A stretch of DNA of 64,000 bases from Amphiura filiformis (GCF_039555335.1 NC_092635.1:51705255-51769254); one strand, 5' to 3'. Positions 30,095 to 41,461 are shown, numbered from the stretch's first letter. A program made the numbers and translations. Notes: generated by a model from the sequence alone, not told the origin.

Positions 30095-31333
30095 ATGAGT
30101 CAAGGAAGAAAGCGACATATCGCTAGTCAACGCAGTGTTACCCAGGAGCAGCGCCGTGACCCTGAGCCCTGCTTCGCGTCCTTCTCAGGACGGACAGCTA
30201 CTGCTGTCGAAGGTTACGGTGTAACGACGTTGCAACTGAACGTAGAAGGCCTCACCTCTGCCAAGATGAACATCATTGAGCAGCTGGCAGTCAACAACAA
30301 AGCCATTGTGATCCTTCTCCAAGAAACACACCGTGAAACCAATGAAAAGCTAACTCTACCTAACTTCTCACTGGCAGGCTACATCCCAAGCAAACACCAT
30401 GGACTAGCAACCTTCATCAGCCAAGACACAGATGACTGGTCTCTTGAGGCCCAGTCCTCACCCGACTCTGATACTGAATGGATCGCAGTGAAAGTGCTTG
30501 GCATCAACATCATCAATGTGTACAAACCACCTCCAGTACGCCTGACCAACACATCTCTACCTTATTATCCAGCACCATGTGTATACGCAGGAGACTTTAA
30601 CTGCCAGCACACTGACTGGGGTTACTCTCGCTGCAATAGTGATGGGACTTGCCTCGCGGAATGGGCTTCTACCAACAACCTGACCCTCTTGTTCAATCCT
30701 AAGGAACCTGACAGCTTCTTCTCAGGACGGTGGAATACTGGCACCAACCCAGACCTGGCTTTTGCTGAACCCAGCCAAGGAAACCAACTCCCTGTGCGTA
30801 AAATCCTGGACAAGTTCCCAAGATCTCAGCACCGACCATCTCTGATAACCCAACCTGCTCTGGTGTCTCCAACAGCTAGCAAACCAGTAAAGCGGTGGAA
30901 CTTCCGGAAAGCAAAGTGGGACAAGTTCTCTGCCGAGGTCGACCAGCGTGTTACCAAACTACCACCACCAGAGAGTGATGATATTAACACCACATACTCA
31001 GCCTACTGTAACTTGCTCATAGATGCAGCCAAGTTGTCGATCCCAAGGGGATACCAGAAGAGCTACATCCCATGCTGGGACGATGAGTGCCAAGCTCTGT
31101 ATGAAGACTTTACCTCGGCTCCATCGAAGGAAGAATCTGACTCCTGCGCTTCCACTCTCCTCACAAGATTGGATGAGAAACGCAAAGAACGCTGGATCGA
31201 GACTGTGGAATCAATCGACTTCACCTACTCAAGCAGAAGGGCCTGGCAAACCGTCAACCGCCTGACAGGCAGATCAACACCAAATGCCGGAAAGTGTCCA
31301 GTAACTGCGAACGCCATCGCCAGCGTTTTGTGA
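30095..31333 (+). pseudogene. LINE N-terminal part: AP endonuclease and linker
   Basis: The 412-residue frame starts at the first ATG after the leader. Endonuclease motifs by residue: TLQLNVEGL (45-53), LLQETH with the catalytic Glu (74-79), VYKPP (142-146), AGDFN (165-169) and NPDLAF (218-223). The final SDH block reads SQHRPSL (244-250), i.e. Asp is replaced by Gln, although the His is kept. Residues 260-400 form the linker to RT (WNFRKAKWDKF, WDDECQ, RRAWQTVNRLTGR). A one-base change near 31330 stops the frame; translation would resume in the overlapping frame at about 31325. This endonuclease would nick target DNA to prime reverse transcription. Confidence 0.9.
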
Positions 31334-32136
31334 ACAACGGCCGCTTCACCAACCCTGACCGTGATCACTCCAGGCGGGTCAAGAAGGAAGTGTCCAATCT
31401 TTGGAAGATGCCATCCACATCCGATCTCTGCAGCGATTACACCATGCAGGAAGTAGAAGATGCTTTGAAACTACTCAAAGCAGGTAAGGCACCTGGACCA
31501 GACAGTATCCACCCAGAATTCCTCCATCATGCTGGCTCTGCTGCAACCAACTGGCTATGCAAGTTCCTGTCATCCTGTATGAAACGATGCAAGATACCAA
31601 AGATTTGGCGCAAGGCAACTGTCATCGCACTGCCCAAACCTAATAAGCCAAAGGATGACCCTAAGAGCTACCGTCCAATCTCTCTTCTCTGCATCCCCTA
31701 CAAGCTACTGGAGCGCCTGATCCATAGCCGTATCAACCCGATTGTAGACCCACAGCTTCCTCACGAGCAGGCCGGTTTTCGTCGGGGCAGACCAACAGTG
31801 GACCAGGTCACCCTCCTCACCCAAGACATCGAAGACAGCTTTGAAGGGAACCAGAAGACTGGTGCTGTATTTGTAGATCTGACAGCAGCATACGACACCG
31901 TTTGGCATAGAGGCCTGATATGCAAACTCCTCAAGCTCATACCAGACAGACGGATGGTGTCCTTCATCGTGCAGCTAATCTCGAACCGCAACTTCATTCT
32001 TAAGACCAGCGACGGCCAAGCTAGTAGACCACGCAGTCTGAGGAACGGTGTGCCACAGGGCTCCGCCCTAGCACCCCTCTTATTCAACATATACATCCAT
32101 GACCTGCCCAATACCATTGCTAAGAAGTATGGATAA
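31294..32136 (+). pseudogene. LINE reverse-transcriptase domain (fingers and palm)
   Basis: In this 280-residue frame, homology starts at about residue 11 (RFVNNGRFTNPD); the first ten residues are only the overlap with the previous frame. RT blocks: LKAGKAPGPDSIHPEF (61-76), KSYRPISLL (124-132), QAGFRRGR (159-166), motif A VFVDLTAAYD with the catalytic Asp (192-201) and motif B GVPQGSALAPLLFN (252-265). It stops at KKYG, directly before the catalytic box, because of a single-base insertion near 32136. Confidence 0.92.
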
Positions 32137-33208
32137 TGCAGATGACCTGGCAATCCTGAAGTCGAGCAACTCTTGGGACACAATTGAGAGAGCGCTCAGC
32201 CTAGATATGGACACCCTAGATACTTACCTCTACCAATGGCGGCTCAAGCTGAGTGTTGCTAAGACTGTCTCCTCTGCCTTCCATCTCAACAACAGGGAAG
32301 CTAACCGAGAACTCAATGTAACCATCAAGTCAAAGCGACTGAACTTTGAGGCTTGCCCCACATACCTAGGAGTGAAACTGGACAGAGCCCTCACCTACCG
32401 GCAGCACTTGGTTAATCTAAGGGACAAGGTCACAGCAAGATGCGCATTGATTCGTCACCTAGCCGGCACCAGCTGGGGAGCAAGCGCCAAGACCCTCAGA
32501 ACATCAACCCTGGCCTTGGTATACGCACCAGCAGAATACTGTGCACCAGTATGGAGCAGGAGCCACCACACCCACCAGGTAGACACTGGTCTAAATGAAG
32601 CAATGCGCACTGTGTCAGGATGTCTGCGACCAACTCCAACCGAACAGCTTCCGGTTTTAGCAGGAATCCCTCCGCCGGACATCAGAAGGAAAGCAGCCTC
32701 CGTAGCTATAGCACTCCGATCTGAAGAACCAGGACACCTCCTTCATGACACCCTGTCAAGAGCTAGGAACAGTGAGGGGGAAAGCAGGAGATTGGTATCC
32801 AGGAAGCCGTTTGCTCAGCAAGCAATAGTCTTGATGAAGACGACACAGCCTAACCAGACAGCCAAGGACTGGACAGCTAAGGCATGGAAAGACCAATGGC
32901 TTCAGTCTTCCTCACCACTCCAGCGCTTTGTCACAGACCCAACAGACACCATCCCAGGCTTCAATCTACCCAGGTCTGCTTGGACAAAATTAAACCGCCT
33001 GAGAAGTGGAGTTGGACGCTTCAATGCCAACCTGTTCCAATGGGGCTTAAAGGAAAGCCCAGCTTGCGAGTGCGGTAGTGAGGAACAAACAGCCGACCAC
33101 ATCATCTCATCCTGTCACCTCCATAGACCACCGAATGGTATCTCCGGACTGATTGAAGTCGATGAAGCCACCAGGGACTGGTTGATGCGTACTGGGCTTG
33201 AAATTTAA
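32099..33208 (+). pseudogene. LINE reverse-transcriptase C-terminal part with Cys/His motif
   Basis: Homology begins at the ADDLAIL catalytic box (about residue 14); the Tyr before it lies in the previous frame. Thumb and connection regions follow (QWRLKLSVAKT, YLGVKLDRALTYRQH). A long tail carries a motif CECGSEEQTADHIISSC (about residues 328-344), a C-x-C...H...C pattern commonly seen at the end of Jockey-superfamily proteins. The stop at 33208 is followed by a 66-bp UTR and the AAG tail. Apart from the upstream frameshift the domain looks undamaged. Confidence 0.92.
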
Positions 33209-33274
33209 TGAAATTTATGTTTTGGCTTTTATATCTTGTTTCTTCCTGACATACGCAAGAAGAAGAAGAAGAAG

Positions 33275-34760
33275 AGTTGCACCAGTCACCTAGTTTACAT
33301 AACATCTATTTCATTTGCAGGATTCATCAGTGCATGCCGGGGATTGGGTGAATTCCATGCGAAGTGCTGCCTCAATCTTTAACAGCAAGGCAGCCGTATG
33401 AGAAGAGGTATACCCTTGTTGAAATTGGCTTCTTACTTATAAATGGCGTTGTATGCTATCCGAATCCTGCCAGTCCAACTGGTTTTGTGCTGCAGCACTG
33501 GCAAGACTGTCCAAGAAGTGGTCTTGTTCAGCTGCAGTTGATGGCTGTTGTGGCAGCCTAGATCGTTCCATCTTCACCCGATCCTTTGAAGTCTGGTCAT
33601 AGAATTTTATTTGGGAAACAGGTGCACCAGTCACCTTGTTTGTAAACGTAACATCTGTTCCATTGGCAGGATTCATCAGTACATGCTGACGATTGGGTGA
33701 ATCCCATGCGAAGTGCTGCCTCTATCTTGAACAGCAAGGCAGCAGTATGAGAAGAGGGATTACCCTTGTTGAAATTGGCTTACTAATAAATGATGTTGTA
33801 TGTTATCCGAATCCTGCTAGTCCAACTGGTTTTGTGCTGCAGCTGGCGTGACTGTCCAAGAAGTGGTCTTGCTCAGCTGCAGTTGATGGCTGTTGTGGCA
33901 GCTTAGATCGTTCCGTCTTCACCCGAGCCTTTGAAGTCTGGTCGTAGAATTTTATTTGGGAAACAGGTGCACCAGTCACCTTGTTTACACAACATCTATT
34001 TCATTTGCAGGATTCAGCAGTGCATGCCGGGGATTGGGTGAATCCCATGCAAAGTGCTGCCTCAATCTTTAACAGCAAGGCAGCCATATGAGAAGAGGGA
34101 TTACCCTTGTTGAAATTGGCTTCTTACTTATAAATGGCGTTGTATGCTATCCGAATCCTGCCAGTCCAACTGGTTTTGTGCTGCAGCGCTGGCAAGACTG
34201 TCCAAGAAGTGGTCTTGTTCAGCTGCAGTTGATGGCTGTTGTGGCAGCTTAGATCGTTCCGTCTTCACCCGAGCCTTTGAAGTGTGGTCATAGAATTTTA
34301 TTTGGGAAACAGGTGCACCAGTCACCTTTTTTACGTAACATATGTTCCAATGACAGGATTCATCAGTGCATGCCGGGGATTGGGTGAATCCCATGCAAAG
34401 TGCAGCCGTATGAGAAGAGGGAATTACCCTTGTTGAAATTGGCTTCTTACTTATAAATGGCGTTGTATGCTATCCGAATCCTGCCAGTCCAACTGGTTTT
34501 GTGCTGCAGCGCTGGCAAGACTGTCCAAGAAGTGGTCTTATTCAGCTGCAGTTGATGGCTGTTGTGGCAGCTTAGATCGTTCCGCCTTTACCCGATCCTT
34601 CAAAGTCTGATCGTAAAATTTTATCTTCGAAACAGGTGCACCAGTCACCTTGTTTACGTAGCATCTGTTCCATTGGCAGGATTCATCAGTGCATGCTGGG
34701 GATTGGGTGAATCTCATGCGAAGTTCTGCCTCTATCTTTAACAGCAATTAGGCAGTAGCA
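33275..34760. repeat. 346-bp tandem array, four further units
   Basis: CCAAGAAGTGGTC occurs at 33511, 33856, 34202 and 34525, so periods are 345, 346 and 323 bp. Units share CATTTGCAGGATTCATCAGT, GTTGATGGCTGTTGTGGCAG and TTTATTTGGGAAACAGGTGC. On the minus strand each encodes RSKLPQQPSTAAEQDHFLDS and LASAAAQNQLDWQDSDS, but the frames differ among units and end in stops. It may be an amplified coding exon; no family is recognised. Confidence 0.88.
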
Positions 34761-37597
34761 TGAGAACAAATCTCACCCAACCTAAAATCAAAATGAAATA
34801 CATATAAATTTTCATTTGTCTAAGCAAAGCTAAAGAAATGATCAGTAAAGGGTGGGTGCATTAATAATCAAAAATGTCATGAAATTTAATAAACTAGGCA
34901 TGACAATGTTGGTGTCAGTGAGTGGGCTAAACAAGTAGCGAGGTTTTCTGGAGTCATCATATTGATAAGGTTGTTCTCAGTGCTTCTGTAAAATAAAAGC
35001 ACGAGAATAAATAAATATATAATATAAATAAAAACAAATGTGTTTATTATAGTGAAGAACCCTAGATTAATATAAACCATCCAATTGTATTATATCAACT
35101 GTAGAGGGCACCATTATCGATTGCTTTTTCAATACTAAAGGTAAATTTAGCTAAAAGTCTGATATTTTAAAAGATAAAATGGTTGCGTAATAATTTAACT
35201 TTTAATGTAACATATGTACAAAAATGTGACTTGCTCTCTTTTATATAAAGTTGACAAATAAAAACTTGTACAAGTTGTATATCACCCATTACTTTCAAGA
35301 AGTACCCACAATGTATCAATGAAGTCAATGCGAGCTGACCATGTCCTTAAACGATTCTGCACAAAATAGGCTGGATTCAGCTTGAACAAACTTGTAGGTA
35401 GGGCTCAACCGATATGGCATTTGTCTACAGATCCGATATCTGATATCGATTTTCTAATATCGGCCGATATCCGATCTGATCTGATATTGGTAAAAAAAAA
35501 AAAAAAATTTCCAAAGTTTTCGGTGACTTTGGAGAACCACTGGACCTAGTGCTAAGATCATTAGGATCATTCACAGTTAATTTGAAAACAAAATTGGAAA
35601 AAGATTAGTTTGTTATCCTTAATATGTAAACCACAAACTAATGTTTACCTCTTCATCTATATATCACATATTATAAATGCATTGGTTTTCATGCATCTCT
35701 AAAATACTCCCACAAAAATAACAAAAAGAAGATAATTTCATGGCCCTAATGATTTGATAACAAAAATACCATTTTTCTTAATTTAACCAGGGCAACTGCT
35801 ACCAATTTCAACTTGTACGATTTCTCTCACGTCTTCGGCTTGATTACTTTATTTTTAGTGGTGTGGACTTTGATAAATGTGCCATGAAGAATGGCTGGAG
35901 ATTTGGATGTAGACACGGACCTCACTCTGCTGACGGTACGATGTTGTTGGTTGATGTGGTTCCTTTATAGTGATGGGTCTGATATTGTTTCTTGTTATAT
36001 GTTCATTCCACCACCGAGTGTATACTTCAAATCTCACTAAATCATTCTCATCTCATAAACTTCCAACATAGATGCTCTATAGCCCATCTGCCATTGATCA
36101 AAGCTCCCACCTTTTCATCTACAAGAAAATGCATCATTGTTACTCCTATGAGTGGTTGCATGTAAGGCACTAGAACCAAATTTGTTTTGATCTTTGGATA
36201 GACTGTCAATGCTGCTTCGATGCTTCGTATTAATGAATTACTGTTTAATCAGAATTAGTGGTAAATTTGTATTGGTCTCTATCATTACATACATAGATTC
36301 ACATGTATATTATATGTCCAATTTTGAAGGTGGTTCTCAATAAAGTGCTCAACTTGTATAAAAGGAGATTCCCTGATAGGTAGGTCCGCCTAGTGCGCCT
36401 ACTTCGAAACAAATTTATCGGAATGATTATGTATAAATAATCTTATCAAAACTAAATTTACATGTATATATATATATAATCACAACTTAACAATAGTCAA
36501 ATAATTGATTTTATAAATACTAATGATCGACCAAGCATCGATCTAAACATCAAATTAATTTGGTTCCATTGCCTAAGAAAGATTCTATATAGTGACCAAA
36601 ACATTAATAATAGGTCACTATCTTCACACCCTTCACTGGAATGATCAAAGTGTTTGTTTCTGGATTTGTTCTTGTTTATTTGTGTAAACATTCGCTCCGT
36701 GTGGAGAATTTACCTAAAATAACACATCCACATGATAGCATTATGATGATCATTGTTCAGGGGTACCATCCCTTAACCATTTCCAAGGATCATGGGGAGA
36801 TTTCATTGTAACATCTTTATTGAGCATTGTGGTTAAATATAGGCTATTCATTATAATTTGTTCCACTTAGATTTGTGTACCTGGGTGTTCAGGGGCTATT
36901 GTAAACTCCACATGTAACTAATTTGTCAGTATGTACAGTGTAATACCCATACATGTAGATCAGTAAAACAAGATGCAGTACCACACACCGACATCGCCTG
37001 GCTAATAATTATTTGGTGCAGCAGAGACATTAAAATGAATACACAGGATCCATACACGTGAATTGCTATGCACGATTTTGATATCAGACGAAAATCTTCG
37101 GATACTGGGTTACAAAATGATGAATATCTCCGTAAATGAATTTTTCTCAAGAAACCAGATGTGGTCTCATACACTTGAAAATACGTGTTGAACAGATATT
37201 ATAGTCGTTAGCGTGCGCTTTGAAAATTGGCCGTGCGCTTTGAAGTCAAAATTTGACCAAAACTCTCAATTTTATATTGCGTTGGTCCTATATGGACTAC
37301 AGCGCGCAGCAGGCTATAGCGGCACTCACTCAAGTGGAGAGAGTATAACCATTGACCGCAATTTCAGTATACAAGCTTGCTCACAGAGCGAGAAATCAAT
37401 TACCCCGTCTATACAGTAGCCTTAGTCAAGTCACTTCGCTAATAATATGCATCTCATAAGGTCCAAATAAAATGGTCATAGGTGGCTGTGGATTCAACCT
37501 ACCATGGCGATTTCTACTATGAAGTTATCGGGGCGATGTCACTGTGTACCAGGCATTTGTATTACAGTACCAACAGGCAGATGTAGATTGAATTATG
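34761..37597. other. Long gene-free interval
   Basis: No coding region is supported. At 35398 GTAGGGCTCAACCGATATGG looks like one terminus of a hAT-type MITE, followed by TATCGGCCGATATCCGAT-type repeats, but no partner end was found. A word shared with 62565-62625 (CAAATTTGTTTTGATCTTTG and ATGCTGCTTCGATGCTT) occurs at about 36178-36230, marking a dispersed repeat. Simple repeats: poly-A at 35491 and (TA)n at 36466. Confidence 0.45.
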
Positions 37598-38547
37598 TTG
37601 ACACGATCTAGTCCATGGGGGCCAAACACCTATGTTTCAGATGGACATTTTATTTTTGAAAAGACCATACATAGAATACATAAAAAAATATTTCGTATAG
37701 CCCCCTCACTAGTGCATTGCATTTGTACTTGCTTAATTAGCATTTTGTGCAAATTTGATTGCACAATTTGTTGCCGTTCTTTTTTTATGGACCTTTTCAT
37801 TTTACATGTAAAGTCTATGGAGATTAATATTAGAGAAGGCTGGAAAGGGCGCTATAAAATCTCATTTTAGGCACTTAAATGCTCATAAAAAAAGGGCAAC
37901 AAATTGTGTAATAAAATTTGCACAAAATGCTACTTGAGCAAGTACAAATATAATTAAATGCTTCTGGAGAGGGGGCTATAGCTAAAACAAAAAATGTCCT
38001 GTACCTTAGTGGTTATGAAACAAAGGTGCAAAGGCGGCAAATTTGAAACTGAGATAAAGGTAATAATATGAAGTAAAAAAACAATGAAATACATTAAGGT
38101 AATACGAAGTCAATTCACAGCGAGCGTGTAGAAGAATTCAAATATCACAGATATACTTTTGTAGGTCCTGTGGTTCTTGAGTTATGTTGTAATGAGGGCT
38201 GAAACAACAACACTTGTGTAAAACGTACATAACTCATTAACAACAATAAATTAAGCAGGTTTTCAAAGTATATGATTTGTAGAAGGAACTTTTGCAAAAC
38301 ACCAAAGTGTTATTTTTCAATAATATATTGATTCAGATAATGAAAATTGATTTTTTTTGGCTGCTTCGACCAACAATACCTCGTATAACCTTAAGTAAAT
38401 AGGCATCAAACAACTTTAGAACCAAGTATGCTAGACCTTCAGTGTTTTCAGTAACTGATAGCCTATTGTATGTATAATGTAATAATTACAGTAACTCAAT
38501 TTTCAAAAATGCATCCTTTGGCCCCCATGGACCAGATTGTGTCACGT
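37597..38547. mobile_element. Fold-back element with GGTCCATGGGGGCC termini
   Basis: TGACACGATCTAGTCCATGG (37599) is inverted at the right end, where the reverse complement reads TGACACAATCTGGTCCATGG (38516-38546). Inside, a second inverted pair surrounds about 37690-37975 (GTATAGCCCCCTC... against GAGAGGGGGCTATAG, and GTGCAAATTTGATTGCACAA palindromes). Non-coding, about 950 bp. Confidence 0.65.
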
Positions 38548-38574
38548 TTGTGATCACCAAATAGCATCCAACTA

Positions 38575-38735
38575 TTGGGCTATTCCAGTTGAAATCCATA
38601 CACCCTCTGTGGAAGACATGACTTTAATAACCCACACAGGGAGTATGGATTTCAAATGGGGTTACCTAAATGGGTGACTCCATTTGAAATTCACACTCCC
38701 TGTGTGGAAGTTCTAGGTCATGTCTTCCATTGGTA
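38575..38735. mobile_element. MITE of the GGCTATTCCAGTTGAAATCC family, truncated
   Basis: The left terminus GGGCTATTCCAGTTGAAATC is followed by CATACACCCTCTGTGGAAGA and a central inverted segment (TTTCAAATGGGG / CTCCATTTGAAATTC). The right end stops at GTCATGTCTTCCATTGG without the full terminus. Complete family member: 51686-51943; another fragment: 40930-41075. Confidence 0.7.
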
Positions 38736-38878
38736 TTTGGCATTATGTGAAATAATCATAATTTCAATGATGAATCTGTATTTTTCATTTTTAACATTAT
38801 GTAATAAATTGAGATATTTCATCATGTGAGGGCAAGAAAGTTGTATCAAGAAACAACCCAATAGATTGATGAAGTCCT

Positions 38879-39191
38879 TTAAGGTGGTACTACACCCCTG
38901 GCCAATTTTGTGCCTATTTTTACATTCTTCTCAAAAATTAAAGTGCATTGGTAACAAGTAAGATATGTTTATTATAGGTTTTATTTCAGCACAGACAACA
39001 GTTGTGGAGTTACAGTCAAAAATGAGGGAAACCAATATTTGATCAATAACTACTTGTCTTGAGTCACTGAAATTCCAGTGCAGTAACTGGATTCCTTGCC
39101 CCTATAATATACATAACCTTTGTTACCAGTGTATTATTAGTTTTTGAGAAAAATGCAAAAATAGTCATCAAGGGGTGGTTTACTACCTTAA
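38879..39191. mobile_element. Complete TTAA-flanked MITE (piggyBac type)
   Basis: TTAA at 38879-38882 and 39188-39191 bounds about 305 bp. The inverted arms are long (about 80 bp, imperfect): AAGGTGGTACTACACCCCTG on the left, AAGGTAGTAAACCACCCCTT on the reversed right, then CTCAAAAAYTAA and TGGTAACAA in both. Same terminus type as 13013 and 18230. No coding content. Confidence 0.85.
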
Positions 39192-39579
39192 ACAAAATAG
39201 TTTGTTAAACTGGGAGGGTTAAACATGCTGATTTTAAATGTTTTGATATTTTTTACCCACTTCTGGTTTCTTTACAGATGGGGAGGGGTAGGTCAGCAAT
39301 GAAACAGAAATAGTTGTGTTATACAGGCATGAGAATTTTCAGTTTTAAAACTGAATTTAGTTTTTTTTTTAGTAAAAAATTCTGCAACTTTGTTTAATTT
39401 CAGCCTGTTTTCACACAAATTTTCATTTTTTTAGGAAAGTGCAATCTCATGCCGGTAATAAGACATCATCAATCTTTTGGGTTTTGGATGCATTTGAAGC
39501 ATAATACTTGAAATGTAAACCCATAATCCTTATTTTCTGTTAGAATGATATTCCATGTATTGGACAAACTGATGTCATT

Positions 39580-39800
39580 TCACCATGGGCACCACCAGCC
39601 TTATTATCCGCCTCTAAGAACTATTTTGATTGGTTACAAAGAGGGTTATATCATGTATTGAGCCAATCAGAGATATGGTAACAGTAGTCAGTGAGGATTC
39701 AAATTGTTAAGCATTCTAAGAGCTTTTTTGATTGGTTACTCAGATGATAGTAAATGTAATTAACCAATCAGGGGCATTGTAAGAATGGCAGTAGTGTGCC
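39580..39800. repeat. Repeated ATTGGTTA/CCAATCAG words
   Basis: TTTTGATTGGTTAC appears at about 39625 and 39728, each followed by an inverted CCAATCAG. Similar words recur at 50780-50945. Possibly a degenerate fold-back repeat; CCAAT-box resemblance may be incidental. Confidence 0.4.
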
Positions 39801-39920
39801 CGTGTATGTATTTGTAAGTATCACTGATCACAGAATACAGATGATTCCCAGAATATTATAAACTGGTTAGTGTGTTTAAAATGACTATAGAAAGCATCAC
39901 TATCACCGAATCACAAAGGG

Positions 39921-40540
39921 CACTGTTAAGCCATGACATAGGTGCCTACATGTACCTCTGTGTTAGTGTAATATGGAGTTAGTGCAAGCCTAGAGGTGCA
40001 CAGAGGGCACTTCTGTTAAGCCATGACATAGGTGCCTACATGTACCTCTGTGTTAGTGTAATATGGAGTTAGTGCAAGCCTAGAGGTGCACAGAGGGCAC
40101 TTCTGTTAAGCCATGACATAGGTGCCTACATGTACCTCTGTGTTAGTGTAATATGGAGTTAGTGCAAGCCTAGAGGTGCACAGAGGGCACTTCTGTTAAG
40201 CCATGACATAGGTGCCTACATGTACCTCTGTGTTAGTGTAATATGGAGTTAGTGCAAGCCTAGAGGTGCACAGAGGGCACTTCTGTTAAGCCATGACATA
40301 GGTGCCTACATGTACCTCTGTGTTAGTGTAATATGGAGTTAGTGCAAGCCTAGAGGTGCACAGAGGGCACTTCTGTTAAGCCATGACATAGGTGCCTACA
40401 TGTACCTCTGTGTTAGTGTAATATGGAGTTAGTGCAAGCCTAGAGGTGCACAGAGGGCACTTCTGTTAAGCCATGACATAGGTGCCTACATGTACCTCTG
40501 TGTTAGTGTAATATGGAGTTAGTGCAAGCCTAGAGGTGCA
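39921..40540. repeat. 90-bp satellite, about seven near-identical copies
   Basis: TTAAGCCATGACATAGGTGC begins copies at 39926, 40016, 40106, 40196, 40286, 40376 and 40466, an exact 90-bp period with essentially no differences apart from the first junction. Each unit contains inverted words ACCTCTGTG and CACAGAGGG, and CATGTACCTCTG / CTAGAGGTGCA, so it can fold. Identity implies recent expansion or homogenisation. Confidence 0.97.
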
Positions 40541-40595
40541 AGGTCATCCTTAAACACAGATACTTGTTCACAGTTCACACAGTCCCTTCTCACTG

Positions 40596-40790
40596 AGCTT
40601 AACACTGAATGATCGCTTATGGTAGCTCGCTACCACAGAGATTTCTCTGTGGTAAATTTATTGTTAATGTTAAGCTTTGTGTTTGTTAATGCAAGACTTG
40701 TTCAGACGGGCACAACCTCTAAGCTACCTCAGAGGTAGCTTTGTGTTAGCCTAACACAAACTTAACTCTAAGCCCGTCTGAACAAGCCTT
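40596..40790. repeat. Two adjacent three-way-junction palindromes
   Basis: Structure 1: outer stem AGCTTAACA (40596) / TGTTAAGCT (40668). It encloses hairpins GGTAGC-TC-GCTACC (40621) and CCACAGAGA-TT-TCTCTGTGG (40633), which overlap by two bases. Structure 2: outer stem CTTGTTCAGACGGGC (about 40697) / GCCCGTCTGAACAAG (40772). It encloses AGCTACCTC-A-GAGGTAGCT (40722) and TTTGTGTTAG-C-CTAACACAAA (40740). All stems but the outermost bases of structure 2 are perfect. They begin 56 bp after the 90-bp satellite. Confidence 0.9.
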
Positions 40791-40929
40791 TTATATAGGG
40801 ACAATTTATATAATAATCGGAATCTAGGCCGTTTTACAGTAAGGCATACACTTTAATCCATGGGTATCCACCATTATCCAAATAATCAGAGGGTGTATGA
40901 CAGGAGTGACATGCCATGATTCAGATTTG

Positions 40930-41075
40930 AAAGTTGCACCATATTGGTAATTCCAGTTGAAATCCATGCACCTCTATGGAAGACGATAACATCTTTCCCC
41001 AATTTCAAATGGGCGACTCCATTTGAAATCTATACCTTTGTGGGAGATCAAGGTCATGTCTTCAATAGGGGAGTG
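40930..41075. mobile_element. MITE fragment of the GGCTATTCCAGTTGAAATCC family
   Basis: GTAATTCCAGTTGAAATCCA starts a diverged copy with the central GACTCCATTTGAAAT and a right end AAGGTCATGTCTTCAATAGG; the full termini are not conserved. Confidence 0.6.
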
Positions 41076-41400
41076 AAAGTATTTCAACAGCAATAGTACA
41101 TTCTGGTATTCATGATAGAAATAGACAAACACCAATAAATAATGACAATGTTGACACTGTAATCATGTAGAAAAGATGATATATTTTGTATTGAAAGTGA
41201 AAAGATTCACAGCAATGTCTATTACAGAAATTTATAAAATAAAATTTATTTAATTATACAATACAAAAAAGATTGTTTTGGTGTGTTATTACATGTTAAT
41301 GCCTTCAATTTAATTTTGTCTCGTTATATATAGCAGTTAAGACATGCAGATTTTTAAAAAACGCCACTTTAGTAAGAATTTGGCTGAATTTGTCTGTTAG

Positions 41401-41461
41401 CTCATTCGATCAGGCTGAGTTCACATAGGAGTACTATGTGAACTCAGCCTGATCGAATGAG
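41401..41461. repeat. Perfect 28-bp hairpin with 5-base loop
   Basis: Arm 41401-41428 (starts CTCATTCGATCAGGCTGAG) is the exact reverse complement of 41434-41461, with loop GAGTA. A smaller hairpin follows (GGTATTTCG...CGAATACC, 41462-41483). A pre-miRNA would usually show mismatches, so a MITE end pair or cruciform is likelier. Confidence 0.95.

Larger units (their letters stand above)
30009..33274 (+). mobile_element. Nearly intact non-LTR retrotransposon (endonuclease-RT LINE)
   Basis: The 3,266-bp element has a 12-bp target duplication AGTTGCACCAGT at 29997-30008 and 33275-33286. It has a short 5' leader of 86 bp, a single ancestral reading frame of about 1,030 codons now broken at two places, a 66-bp 3' UTR and an (AAG)n tail. 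It encodes AP endonuclease, reverse transcriptase and a C-terminal Cys/His motif. There is no separate ORF1. The layout is like compact Jockey- or RTE-group elements; the clade cannot be set by eye. With only two small frame breaks and a perfect target duplication, the insertion is young. Confidence 0.93.

Noticed and set aside
30622..33105. Minus-strand open frames opposite the LINE coding region
   Set aside because: They are shadows of the plus-strand endonuclease/RT frame, whose motifs are unambiguous.
39921..40540. CRISPR-like array
   Set aside because: The 90-bp units are contiguous and identical with no variable spacers. It is a eukaryotic satellite.
41401..41461. Canonical microRNA precursor
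   Set aside because: The stem is perfectly paired and only 28 bp with a 5-base loop. Animal pre-miRNAs are imperfect with larger loops, and there is no supporting evidence.
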